Shown here piece by piece: positions 11,589 to 22,440 of a stretch of DNA of 64,000 bases. The notes beneath the pieces are model-generated. The model saw only the letters and a list, made by a program, of their open reading frames with translations, made no database searches and was not told the origin of the DNA. How positions within the stretch are numbered: the first letter of the stretch is position 1; each line of letters opens with the position of its first letter. The position numbers and the translations under genes were made by a program. This stretch comes from Cephalotus follicularis (Eukaryota > Streptophyta > Magnoliopsida > Oxalidales > Cephalotaceae): assembly GCA_001972305.1 (NCBI GenBank), contig BDDD01000916.1:326109-390108 (forward strand), read 5' to 3'.

Positions 11589-11612
11589 TGGCCCATTCAA
11601 AGGAATGGGCCA
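11589..11612. other. Perfect 9-bp hairpin in LTR C1
   Basis: TGGCCCATT (11,589-11,597) pairs with AATGGGCCA (11,604-11,612) across a 6-base loop. In C4 the same place has TGACCCATT/AATGGGTCA, so one base pair has changed on both sides (G-C to A-T). C3 keeps only a partial stem. It lies a few hundred bases inside the LTR, just before the conserved GTTGTGTAGG block. Confidence 0.7.
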
Positions 11613-11844
11613 GCAACCCTGATAGTTGTGTAGGCTACCACATATGCGGGCATATACCAGAGAAACAAATAATACAAACAGAGGAGAATAATATAATAAA
11701 TGCATATCATGAAGGCAGACCGCCATTCATATCATGATCATAACCATCCTTTGTCCTCGAATTACTCTACTCAAATCACACATATCATTCACATAACAGA
11801 GGAGTCTAGTCCGGTCATCCTATGGTTTGGCCAGTGTGTAAGAT

Positions 11845-12060
11845 TCACCTGCCCGCGGAATTCTCCTCCAGGTTCACCTGCCGAGCGGAATTCGCCCTTT
11901 GCTCACCTGCTCTGGCGGTTCACCCTTTGGATCACCAGCTTTGGCGGAATTCACCTTTAGGTTCACCATCAGGCGGATTAGCCCGAGATCACCTGCCTCG
12001 CGGAGTTCACTCCTTAGCTTCACCTGCTCGGCGGAATTCTCCCCTGTTGGGCTCACCTGC
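11845..12060. repeat. C1 minisatellite module 1
   Basis: Degenerate units of about 28-32 bp have the form TCACCTGC..GGCGGAATTCACC, about 570 bp from the LTR start. C2, C3 and C4 carry arrays of other unit sequences at similar distances (about 555-680 bp). Confidence 0.75.
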
Positions 12061-12459
12061 CTGTAATCTTCCTTAAACATCCTTTCCTTTTACATTCCAT
12101 TTTCTAATTCCATTTCCTTTCTTTTATTATTTCCTTTTTATTTCATTGTCCATTAAGCGCATCCCGGGTATAAAAGGAGCATGGCACCTTCTCATGCTCA
12201 CTATACATAGCAAATGCATGCATGGCGCATGCACAAGATCATTTACCACTTACACTCGCGCCAGGGACGCATACATGCTCACATTCATTTCCTTTAACAT
12301 TCCTTAAATAGATACTGGGCACGCTTCATTTATTAATTATGTCCAAGGCATTATAGCGTGTGTTGTACTTATACATATGTGAGGTGCACGTCAAAACGCA
12401 TGCAAGAGCATGCAAGTTGATCCTGTAACACATGGGTACGTGCCAGGGAAGCATGCAAG

Positions 12460-13265
12460 ATTGATACTGTTGTTTCCTCAGAGGCTGAACAAGGCAGGGG
12501 AAGGCACGCAAGGCAGAGAAGGGCACTTCACCTTGCACGCTCCTTGGACGAGTACCAGCACTGGAGGGCGTACTGCTCAGTACGGACTGGTGCGCACGTC
12601 GTGCACCTCTGCTCCTGCCAGGGAAGAGTTCAGAAATGGGAGAGGGACAACAGTGCGTGCATGACAGGGAAGGGCCAAGGGTGGCTCCTCTGGCGTTGGC
12701 AACCCGGCGCATCACTCCCCAGGCGTCACCACCTTGGCACATGACTCTCCGGCGTCCACACCTTGGTTACATGGTTCCCCGGCACCTTTGACGCATTTCT
12801 TGGGCACCTCTGGCATGCACTAGGGGAGAGCGACGCATGCGTTAGTAAGCTTGGCACTCCAGCCCTGGTTAGGCGGTACTCCTGCCATGGTTACCTAACG
12901 CTTCACCAATCCGGGCGCCATGTCAGGGGAAGGCTAGGCAGCCCGACATGGATACTCAGCAATAAGCCAAGCTCAGACACTGTAAGTGGAGCTCGGGCAT
13001 GGATGATTGGCATCGTGGTGGAGCTCTGGCATGGCGTGGAGCTCGGAACCTCCGGCATGGAGCTTGGCACCTCAACCATGGCAGCTTGGGCACTCAAGCT
13101 CGGCGTCATGGAGCTCGGGCATGGTAGAGCTCGGGACCAAGGTAGCCCGGGCATGGCAGCTCGACACATCCCTCATCACCACGTCTCCTCCGGCACTATG
13201 TCTTCTTAGGCATTTCGTCTCCCCCGGCACTGTCCAAGCGTTGGCAATAGAGTTCAGTGCAAGCC
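12460..13265. repeat. C1 minisatellite module 2 (GC-rich)
   Basis: An irregular array of GGCACCTC / CATGG / GAGCTCGG words with unit length around 20-30 bp. Base composition is strongly GC-rich compared with the surrounding AT-rich DNA. Long frames are open on both strands because of the composition; none resembles a protein. Confidence 0.7.
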
Positions 13266-13380
13266 TGGCCTAGGTACACATATTCCGTGTAATGCACGTT
13301 TTGGACACATGCTTAGCGCACGCCAGCGATGGGGGTGCTCGGGCATCCGCCGGGAAGAGGTCGGCGTCAGACAGACAAAG

Positions 13381-14020
13381 TGTGTGTGAAGGCAGAAATT
13401 TGAAGAACAAATCGAATATTCAATGATTTTTATTTATGGAATTGAAACAATACAATCTAGGCTTGTTCTTGTCCTGAAAACCTTAAAGCTTTAGCTACTA
13501 AGCATTCAAAATAAAAACTACAAGAATTAAAGAAGAAAACTAATGGTGGAAAAGCTTGTCACTAGCTTGTACACATGTTATGGCCGCCTCCTATTGTATT
13601 TATACTTACAAAGCTGATATAAAATGGAAATAAAACAAACCTAATTACAATCCGTGGAAAAATCCAAACTTTCCATTTTTGCTGCCGCTGAAAGCGTTGA
13701 CGGTTTGATGTTTTAGCATTGTCGCTTTAATATTGTGAAGATGCTAAGCGTCGCATTATTGAGCTGACTTGAATGTTTAAGCGTCGACGCATTTAAATCA
13801 ACCGCTGGCACTTTGTAGTTAAGCGTCGACGCTTTAAGTGTAGGCGTCGGCGCTTTACTCTGTAATTTGCACAGTTTAGTCGATTCTTCAAGCTTTGATC
13901 TTTTGTCTTCAATTTACGCCACTTTGATTAGTATTCATGCACTTTGAATCCTTTAAGCCTTGCACCTGAAAATCAAACAAGAACAACCAAGTAGTCTATT
14001 CCAAACATAAAAATATAACA
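13381..14020 (-). repeat. Possible LTR of an unclassified element
   Basis: Read on minus, this block starts TGTTATATTTTTATG and ends CTTCACACACA (TG/CA ends). It has a TATA-like GTATAAATACA at about 13,595-13,605 and then a typical transcribed LTR tail. It carries two AAGCGTCGACGC palindromes (13,779 and 13,821). The flanking 5-mers do not match and there is no partner LTR, so both identity and borders are tentative. Confidence 0.35.
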
Positions 14021-14033
14021 AATATATCATTAA

Positions 14034-14136
14034 ATAGACCTAGCATGTCTACTCATACGATTTGTCACCGCTGCCACACTCCATATAGACCTAGCATGAC
14101 TACTCATACGATTTGTCATCACAGTCACACTCCGTA
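14034..14136. repeat. 51-bp tandem duplication
   Basis: ATAGACCTAGCATG..TACTCATACGATTTGTCA..CACACTCC occurs at 14,034 and again at 14,085 with a handful of mismatches. Non-coding; its origin is unknown. Confidence 0.75.
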
Positions 14137-14631
14137 TCGACTTAGCTACTGTTGGTTATCAAGATTTGATCGTTCAAGTAAGTGAATTGTTCAATATAAT
14201 ATATGGTGAGTTTCTATGCCCTAAAACCGACTTTAATTTGTATATTTTATTCAGCTTTATTTTCTGTTTTGATTAGATCTTAATTTGCATGTTTAATTCT
14301 TGTTAGTTTTCGACTCAAAACGTTAAACCGTCGACACCTTGCTATAAAGCGTCGACGCTTTTGGTGCTTTAGTTATTTCCGTCGACGCTTAGTGACAAAG
14401 CGTCAACGCCTTCCTAGTCCGTTTCAACTGTTTATTTTATTTTGTGTTTTTATTAGTAGTTTTTGATACCAATCATCTATTTTGCATACTATGACTAGGT
14501 TAAATAGATTAAAATTAATTTAACTTGATTTTCTAGTGTTCGACCCGTCACTGCACAACCGTGCACTTGTGGTATAAATTTAAAACATTCAAAATACGTG
14601 AACACCTACCCATTGGATATATTATAGTTTG
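14137..14631 (+). other. Leader-like sequence upstream of solo LTR C2
   Basis: This stretch is continuous with 16,720 onward once C2 is removed, because the 5-mer GTTTG is found at both sides. It may therefore be part of the untranslated leader or LTR of Copia II. It contains a GTCGAC palindrome array at 14,340-14,410 (AAGCGTCGACGCTT at 14,347). GTTCGACCCGTCACTG near 14,540 resembles leader sequence seen in some plant gypsy elements, so the affiliation is unsettled. Confidence 0.4.
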
Positions 14632-15439
14632 TGTAATGCCCATAAATATAATGAAGAATAATTATGTGGATGTGGCCTTGAGAAATTAATTTCTTTTTAT
14701 TCGGGCCGAAGGTGAACAGTGAATGAGGCTTTGCCTATGAGAAATCATAGTTGGGCTTAAATGGACAAAGGAGAGGAAGATGAGCTATGGTCCGGCCACA
14801 TTGGAAATTCCAGCCCATTTCCCTTTGAAGAGGCGGCTGTTTCTGTGTAGCGTTCTCTAGATTCTTCCTCACATCATTATAAAAATGGAGGACACCCGTG
14901 AGACGCTTTTTGGACATTCTCACACACTCTCGCTTTAGAAGGATCGAGAAAAGAGACAATGGGGCCTGATGTCGGAAGAAGGAGACAAAGGGAGTAGTAT
15001 TCTCAGGAGAGTTCGATACCTCATGTGCTCCCGTGTAAATTCCCTTGTCCTGGAGCTAAAGGAGTAGAAGAAGCGTGAAGAGCAAAAGCCAAGGTGTGTG
15101 GCGTTAGAGGAAGCCCAGGAGCGAAGGGAGGAATCATACGATCTCCGTTTTCAACCAATTCTAGGTAGGTTATTACATGTCTGAGCTCCTACCAGCATAT
15201 GTGTGTAGTATGTGATTGCTTGGTTATGTGATTGTTTTGTGTGTTGATGTATGTAATGCTTGTATTGTGGTAATTGTATGTGTTTGTTAGACTAGGATTC
15301 TAGTTTGAATTGCGTTAGGAATACCTGTTGAATCATGGCATGGGTGATATAGTAAGGCTCAGTATTTGAAAAGTACTTAGAGGAAAGAACCAACGTTAAG
15401 CCAGACTAGTCTCCTAAGGGCTCGAAGCTTCTCGGCTCG

Positions 15440-15780
15440 AAGTCCGACTAGTCTGAGCATTGCTAGACCATGAGTCGTCGGAGCATTGCTAGACCATGAG
15501 TCGCCCGAGCAGTGCCAGACCATGAGTCGACTGAGCATCACCAGACCATGAGTCGTCCGAGCATTGCCAAACCATGAGTCGTCCGAGCATTACCAGACCA
15601 TGAGTCGTCCGATTAGTGCCAGACCATGAGTCGCCCCAGCATTTCCAGACCATGAGTCATCCGAGCATGCCAGACAATGCATTCTCGAGCATGCTCGACC
15701 ATGCTTTCCCGAGCAAGCCAGACCATGCGTCTCCCGAGCATGCCAAACCATGTGTCCGAGCATACCAAGCCATGTGAACT
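15440..15780. repeat. C2 minisatellite module 2
   Basis: About 13 units of 23-27 bp on the plus strand follow GAGCATTGCCAGACCATGAGTC, degenerating rightward to GAGCATGCCAGACCATGC. The unit is unrelated to the module-2 units of the other family C copies. Confidence 0.85.
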
Positions 15781-15894
15781 AAGCAAATCAGTCCTTCATG
15801 TCGCAGAGCAGACTAGCGCCTAAGAGCGTAGAGGAAGACTATATCAATATACTTGAGCTAGTGGTATAAATATATTATAGGAGTCCTATTAAAT

Positions 15895-16060
15895 ATGACG
15901 ACAAAGGTCACCCTATCAGAGATGACCGTAGAGGTCACCACTATCAGAGATGACCGAGGAGGTCACCTGTGGCAGAGATGACCGAAGAGGTCACCCATAT
16001 GAGAGATGACCGCAGAGGTCACCTATATACGTAGATGACTGAGTAGGTCACACACTTAGA
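15895..16060. repeat. C2 minisatellite module 1
   Basis: Five to six units of about 29-31 bp: AGATGACCGNAGAGGTCACC with a variable joint. Each unit contains a small inverted repeat, TGACC...GGTCA. It lies about 660 bp from the LTR start. Confidence 0.85.
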
Positions 16061-16935
16061 AATATATAGATATAAAATAAGCTCTAGTCTTCCCAATAAG
16101 AGATGATAACCTTAGTCTGCCTACAGGACGAAAACTTTCCTTACCCGGCTCCTCTGCCTTTGACATCGGTAAAGATTGGTCTGCTCTTAGAGTCGAGGAG
16201 ACCGAGGAGAGTACATTTATTGCTGGAAATGAATTATGAGATTTGCATGACGTATATATATATATATGGGCTATGTTTATGGCATGCACGCATCTTTCTC
16301 TTGTTGTATTGTATTTCCGTTATTGGTATGTCTCTGCATGTGGTAGCCTACACAACCTACGGGTTGCTGACGTATTCATTGTAATAGGCCAGGTCCAGTG
16401 ACAGGTGAAGTATCTCAGCAACCCAGGGGATAAAGGACAGTACAAGTACCCCTCAGCAGTGTAGTTCTGAAGACCAATTTAGTAAGTAAGGATTATGTAT
16501 TAATTATCTTGACCTACCAGTTTGTGGCAATACGTCCTTGTGTAATTGTTGTGTACTTCTGGGATTATACACATTAATATATGGACTTTATATCCGTATA
16601 TAATATTATGAATTAAAGTTTTAAATTTTTATGATGATTGAAATTATGGATTGACATTTAATTGTACGATATTCCCCGTGTCGGGCCGTGGGCCCCATCC
16701 CACGGTTCGGGACGTGACAGTTTGTTATGCCCTAGCTAAGGTCATAATATGATTGCGATGGATTTCAATCCCCACTAGGAAGTTGGAATTCTCGAGTTCC
16801 ATTTGGGGGTATGAGATAAATTAGAATAGTGGGAGGAACCATAAGCACTAAAGACCAAGTGTTATGGTTGTCATATATTAAAATTTGAGTAAATGCTAAC
16901 ACATCTTTATGTTTCCTTATCTAAGTTGCTGGAAA

Positions 16936-18149
16936 ATGGCTTTTCAATCTTTAATGTTTCGCATTTTAGAGACAAACAAATTAGAGGGCCCGAATTATTA
17001 CGATTGGTATCGCAACCTCAAGATCATCCTAACAGACAATAAAATGACATATGTGATGACTGGGGGGCCTCCTGCACTGGGTGCATATCCTACGCCCGAG
17101 GAGTCAGAGTGTCTAGCCAAGTGGCTAGAATATGACGAGCAAGCTCAATGTCTTGCCCTTCTGGGAATGACACGGGAGTTACATCGTCAACATGAGAAGA
17201 TGGATACCTTATCTGCCATACTACTTCATCTTTAAGAGATGTATGGGGCTGAGTCTAGGACTCAAGGTTCAATCTTTCACGTAGACTCTTCAAGATGCAG
17301 ATACCAGAGGGAGATTCAGTCCATGATCATGGACTGAAGATGATAGACATGATTGAGCAGCTGGCTCAATTAGGGTTCGTCATGGACCACGATATTTATG
17401 TGGGTCTTATTCTTACATCCCTTCCTAAGTTGTTCACACAGTTATTAGTGAATTTTCATATGAACAAGATAGAAGTAACTCTACCTGAGTTGATTGCCAT
17501 GTTGAGGATGGCTGAGGCCGATTTTGACTCTGGAAAGTCAAAGACCCACTCCTTACTTCTTCCTTCTTCTAGGTATGCCCAAGGAAAGGGTAGTGCCTCG
17601 TATTCCTCTAAAGGGAAGGGCGTGGTTGGGCCTGTCAACACAAAAGGCAAGAGTAAGAAAAATAATAAGAAGAAGGGTAAGCTTGAAGCTAGTGAGAGCA
17701 TTGCCAAGAATCGTATGAAGCAACTGGCGGCTGAGGGTGTCTGCTTTCAGTGTGGTAAGACTGGACACTGGAAGAAGGATTGTCGAGTTACTGGTGCTGG
17801 AGTCTCTTCTGATATTACGCATGGTGCGAGTACATTAGGTATGTTCATGATCGAACTAAATCTAGCTTTGAATAGTAGTTCTTCATGGGTATTGGATACT
17901 GAATGTGAAACTAACCTTTGCAATTCATTGCAAGGACTAAGAAAAGTTAGAAAGCTTGGAGCTGGAGACTTGGACTTGCGGGTTGGGGATGGATCTAGGA
18001 TCATTGCTGAATCTATTGGGATTTATGATGTTGTTTTAAGTGATTGCTTCGTATTGACGCTTAATCCAGGTTATTTTGTTTCGAATGTTGTAAGAAATAC
18101 TATAAGTGTTTCCTACTTATGCAATTTGGGCTTGGAGCTCAAATTCTAA
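16936..18149 (+). pseudogene. Copia II gag and protease
   Basis: It begins at ATG 16,936 with NKLEGPNYYDWYRNLKIIL, the usual start of this gag type. A TAA at about 17,233 stands where homologues have Gln (HL-Q-EMY), and a one-base frameshift follows near 17,258. The next frame carries VHDHGLKMIDMIEQLAQLGF and LPELIAMLRMAEADF, a Lys/Ser-rich linker and the CCHC knuckle CFQCGKTGHWKKDC (about 17,740-17,785). The protease active site should read DTG; here it is DTE (about 17,895), so even a read-through product should lack normal protease. Confidence 0.9.
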
Positions 18150-18249
18150 GACATTCGATGTTTTGTATTTTTTGACAATGTTTGTGTCGGTAATGGTTTT
18201 ATCAACAATGGATTATTTGTTTTAAATACTGCATAATCTAAAATCATGT

Positions 18250-19300
18250 CTATAGAGCAAAGTAATAAAAAAAGACCAAGAGAAATTGAGTTAAATAAAA
18301 CCTATAATTGGCACTGTAAACTTGGACATCTTGGTGGTGCAAGACTTTTACAATTGGTTAAGGATGATCTTCTTGATATCCAGGACTTTTAGTCCTATCC
18401 AACATGTGAATCTTGTTTATTGGGGAAGATGACCAAATCTCCCTTCTCTGGTGAAGGAGAAAAGGCAATGGACTTACTGGGATTAGTCCATACCGACGTA
18501 TGTGGTCCTATGTCGGTTAGTGCGCGAGGGGGTTATGTCTACTTCATAACATTTACCGATAATTTATCTAGGTTTGGTTATGTGTATCTGATGGGACACA
18601 AGTCAGAATCCTTTGAGAATTTTAAGGAGTTCAGACTTGGAGTAGAAAAGAAGACTAGTAAGTCAATTAAAATACTTCGGTCGGACTGAGGTGGCGAGTA
18701 CCTGTCAACTGAATTTCTTGGTTATCTTAGAGATAACGGAATTCTATCTCAGTGGACACCTCCTGGAATACCACAACATAATGGTGTGTCCGAAAAGAGA
18801 AATCGGACCTTGTTGGACATGGTTTGATCTATGATGTCTTTTACTGACCTTCCCACCTATCTCTAGGGATATGCCCTAGAAACAGCTGCATATATCTTGA
18901 ATCATATTCCTTCAAAATCTGTACACTCCACTCTATACCAGGTATGGTCAGGGAGGAAACCCAGCCTGAGCCATTTAAAGGTTTGGGGTTGTCCGGCTTA
19001 TGTCAAGAGGCTTGATGCAGATAAGCGGGAAGCACGGTCGGACCGTTGCAGGTTTGTGGGGTATCCAAAAGAAACTAAATGATACTACTTCTACCATCCT
19101 AGTGAACAAAAGATATTTGTTTTATGAAATGTTGTGTTTATGGAGAAGGAATACCTTCTTGAAGGAAACATTGGGAGTCAGGTGGAATTCAAGGAGTTGC
19201 CACATGTAGAGACCATACAGGAGTTGGAGGAGTTGGGGGTTAGACCTTCAACAGACACAGTTGAGATTGAATCTCAAGCTGAGAATGGTTTTTAGTTAGG
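18250..19300 (+). pseudogene. Copia II integrase
   Basis: The zinc-binding part NWHCKLGHLGGARLLQL and CESCLLGKM is followed by the core VHTDVCGPMSV, FTDNLSRFGYVYL, LRSD-stop-GGEYLSTEF and PPGIPQHNGVSEKRNRT, and then LKVWGCPAYVKRL. Stops occur within the frame at about 18,390, 18,687, 18,825, 18,865, 19,080 and 19,123. Those after LRSD (18,687) and after MV (18,825) are TGA where homologues have Arg, consistent with CGA to TGA transitions. Confidence 0.9.
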
Positions 19301-19310
19301 CAAAGCTCCT

Positions 19311-20775
19311 TTGACGAGATCAGGTCGGATCCCATTAGCACCTGAGAGGTATGGTTTCCTCATTGATGGTACTGATGAGGTCAACATCATTGAAGACGAC
19401 GAGCCTACCAGCTATCAGGAGGCAGTGCAGGGCACTGAATCTGAGGCATGGCTAAGAGCCATGAAATTTGAAATGGATTCCATATACTCCAACCAGGTTT
19501 GGAATTTGGTTGAAGCACCCGAAGGCATAGTGCCTGTTGTTTGCAAATGGATCTTTAAGAAGAAGATAAATATAGATGGAAAGATCGAGACATATAAAGC
19601 TTGATTAGTGGCGAAAATGTATTAACAACGACATGGAGTCGACTATACTGAGACCTTCTCACCTGTCGCCATGCTGAAATCCATTCGAATTTTGCTTGCG
19701 ATTGCTACTCATTATGATTATGAGATATGGAAAATGGATGTCAAGACGACATTTTTGAATGGGCGTCTTGAACAGGACATATATATGTCCCAACCTAAGG
19801 GGTTTACATCTGCCGAGCACCCGCACATGGTGTGCAAGCTCTAACGGTCCATTTATGGACTAAAGCAAGCATCACGTAGCCGGAAACTACGTTTTGATGA
19901 AGCGTCAAAGCTTTTGACTTCATTAAAAATGTAGATGAACCCTGTGTTTATCGAAAGAAAGAGGGACATAATATCACTTTCTTAGTGCTATATGTAGATG
20001 ACATCCTACTCATTGGGAATGATGCAGAGATGTTGCAATCTGCAAAGATATGGCTGACTAAGAACTTTTCCTGAAAGATTTGGGAGAAGCCACCTATATA
20101 CTAGGTACTAGGATCTACGCGGATAAATCCAATAGGTTGCTAGGGCTTTCCCAAAGCCAGTACATCAGTAAGGTGCTGAAAAGGTTTAGCATGAAGAATT
20201 CCAAGAGAGGCCTATTGCCAATAGGTGAAGGAATTCATCTTTCTCAAAAGATGTCCCCACAAACTTATGAAGATAGAGCATGCATGAGTCGGATACCTTA
20301 TGCCTCGGCAGTAGGATCGATCATGTATGCCATGTTATGTACTAGGTCTGATGTCGCGCATGCCTTGGGAATGGAAAGCCTATTTCAGTCTGATCCTGGT
20401 GAGAAGCATTGGGAGCTGGTCAAGGGGATTCTGAAGTACCTTAGAAGGACTCAGGATATCTTCTTGATATATGAGAAAGATAGTGAGTTAAAATTGGAGG
20501 GCTATACAGACTCTAGTTTTGATAGTGATCCTGATGATCACAAATCTGTCTCTGGGTATGTCTTTGTAATTAATGGATGGGCTATGAGCTGGCGCAGTTC
20601 GAAGCATGGGATTATAGCAGATTCTACAACAGAAGCCGAGTACATAGCAGTCTCATAGGCCCCCAATGAGGGTGTATGGATGCGTAAGTTCATCACTAAA
20701 CTCGGAGTTGTTCCTACCATTAGCAATCCGGTTGTAATATATTGTGACAATAATGGGGCTGTAGCACAAATAGAC
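19311..20775 (+). pseudogene. Copia II reverse transcriptase and RNase H
   Basis: The RT domain starts at SYQEAVQGTESEAWLRAMKF and NQVWNLVEAPEG. KIETYKA is followed by TGA in place of the Arg of KARLVAK. MDVKTTFLNG and the catalytic YVDD (about 19,991-20,002) follow, and a frameshift lies near 20,070. The last open part carries VGSIMYAMLCTRSDVAHAL, YTDSSFDSDPDDHKSVSGY and DSTTEAEYIAVS, then a stop (20,656), then YCDNNGAVAQ. The C-terminal end of RNase H is absent. Confidence 0.92.
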
Positions 20776-21524
20776 TTGCGCGTATGTTACCTACTTTTGG
20801 AATTGGAGGATGGAATCTCTCACTACCATCTGTGTTGCGACACTAGGGCAAATACGCGATGCGCGTTAGGAGCGTGTACACTAAACTGGACACGCGTAGG
20901 AGACACTATTTAGATAGTCACTATTCTCATGTCAGTAGTGACTCCTACTTGTTGCGGTTGTGTATAAGTTTTCACGTCCCGAATCGTGGGTTGGGCCCCA
21001 CGACCCGACACGTGGCAATCCGTATATTTCCTTTATTTATCACCATATTATTTTAAAACATAATGATCATCATGAAACCAATTATTCAATGTGTGGATAT
21101 ATACCCAGTTCCAAAAATAATACATATAAAATACACTGCCACAACCCGGCAGGATATAGAATAAATACATAATGATCCTCTGCCAATCTGACCTCTGAAC
21201 GTACTGCTGAGGAGGAGAAACTTACTTTTCTCTTTATCCTTGCTGTTGCCGAGGTGCTCCACTAAAGCCTAGTTCTGTACCTAGATCTGGCACATTCAGA
21301 GAATGGGACAACAACCCTGAGGGTTGTGTAGGTAACCACATGTATGGCACATACCAGAGAAACAAACAATAAACAAAGGAAATGCGTGCATGCCATAACA
21401 TAAGTGCAAACCATAACACATAAGCCATCCCTGGTCCTCGGACTACTTTACTCAACCATAGAATCCATAAAATTTACGCAGAGGAGTCAAGTACGGTATC
21501 CTAAGGCTTGGTCATCTACATGGT

Positions 21525-21800
21525 TCACCATTAGGCTCACTTGCCAGCGGAATTCACTCTCGGGATCCCCTGCTGAGCGGAATTCATCCTCTGCTCACCT
21601 GCCCACGAAAATCTCCCTTAAGATCACCTTCTTACACTGGAATTCACCATTAGATTCACCATTAAGCGGGTTCGCCCAACGATCACCTGCCCAGTGGTAT
21701 TCACCTTTTAGATTCACCTGCTCGGGGGAATTCTCCCCCAAGTGAGTTCACCAGCTCAGGATAGTCTCTATGTGGATTCACTCCTTAAGTTCACCTATCA
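21525..21800. repeat. C3 minisatellite module 1
   Basis: Units of about 28-31 bp like GATCACCTGCCCAGTGGTATTC and TTCACCTGCTCGGGGGAATTC, starting about 555 bp from the LTR start. They are related to module 1 of C1 and different from the arrays in C2 and C4. Confidence 0.75.
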
Positions 21801-21839
21801 TAGGATGTCACATATCTATCATATATCCTATGGCAGAGG

Positions 21840-22440
21840 AGGAACTCTGCTTAGCAATGCACTGACCCTTCGTCAGCTCAGCGCCCTTAGTGCTACGCAT
21901 GGCTCTCCATACTTATACTTGGTCTGCTCTTATACAGTCCTTTAGGCAGATGAGGAACTCTGCTCTGCTCAGACTCCCAGTCCGGCTTGGTGCTCTTCAG
22001 GTGCCCTACCTTACTCTTCCTTCTTTCCTGTACTTGGGAAAAAGATCATCTCCAAGTATTAATCACCTCTGGCCTTTATGACTGAGGAGGTCCTCGGGTA
22101 CATGCTTTGGGATCCTCTGACACATGACAGAGGAAATCCATGTATGACACATGGCAGAGGAAAGCCATGTATGGGATCCTCGGACACATGGCAGAGGAAA
22201 GCCATGTTTAGGGATCCTCTGCTCCTGGGGAGTACTAGCTCCTCGGCACATGCTCCTTGGGCATTATGCTCAACCCTAGACGTACTAGCACTGGTAGGAC
22301 ACCTAGTCCTCCTCAGGCATATTTGCTGCCTAGGCATTACGCTCCTCAGGCAATATGCCCCTCGGCATATTTGCTCCCTGGGTATCACGCTATTCAGGCA
22401 CCATGCTCCTCAAGCATTTACTTCATCTCTAAGTGCTTTT
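21840..22440. repeat. C3 minisatellite module 2
   Basis: Irregular units include ACACATGGCAGAGGAAAGCC (22,120-22,210) and then TGCTCCTCAGGCAT-like units (22,250-22,420). No protein-like ORF. Confidence 0.7.

Larger units (their letters stand above)
11276..13380 (+). mobile_element. Family C LTR, copy C1 (right end uncertain)
   Basis: It starts TGTCACGTCCCGAACCGTGG, nearly identical to the start of C3 (20,970) and to the inverted start of C2 (16,719). It shares with them a block containing GTTGTGTAGG...CACAT...CATACCAGAGAAACAA. The preceding 5-mer is TAAAA. The right boundary is a guess: the typical 3' end of the family (as in C2 and C3) is not found, and a different LTR-like sequence begins at about 13,381, so C1 seems 3'-truncated. 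It contains no retroviral genes. The ORFs in its GC-rich repeats are by-products of the array. Confidence 0.7.
14632..16719 (-). mobile_element. Family C solo LTR, copy C2
   Basis: Flanked by a perfect 5-bp target duplication, GTTTG (14,627-14,631 and 16,720-16,724). On minus it starts TGTCACGTCCCGAACCGTGG and ends GGGCATTACA, so the TG/CA ends are extended into short inverted repeats. It holds no gag or pol, so this is a solo LTR left by recombination between the two LTRs of a full element. Together with C1 it forms a widely spaced, imperfect inverted repeat. Confidence 0.9.
16720..20790 (+). mobile_element. Copia II internal region, 3'-truncated
   Basis: Plus-strand copia body with gag, zinc knuckle, protease, integrase, RT and most of RNase H in the copia order. 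It is non-functional: a TAA and a frameshift in gag, more than five stops in integrase and RT, and a cut after YCDNNGAVAQ (about 20,770), where the last part of RNase H and the PPT are missing. No LTR pair could be assigned. The family B LTR that begins at 20,930 is not preceded by a PPT, so I do not treat it as this element's own 3' LTR. Confidence 0.9.

Noticed and set aside
12326-13273. Several overlapping long ORFs on both strands in the GC-rich array of C1
   Set aside because: They lie in a tandem repeat, are open in many frames at once because of composition, and show no domain.
15440-16060. Regularly spaced repeats that might suggest a CRISPR array
   Set aside because: Eukaryotic context, units vary and are contiguous without unique spacers, and the block lies inside an LTR with a TSD.
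20930-20969. Treating LTR B2 as the 3' LTR of Copia II
   Set aside because: No polypurine tract precedes it, the end of RNase H is missing, and B1 occurs alone elsewhere, so the adjacency is better read as separate fragments.
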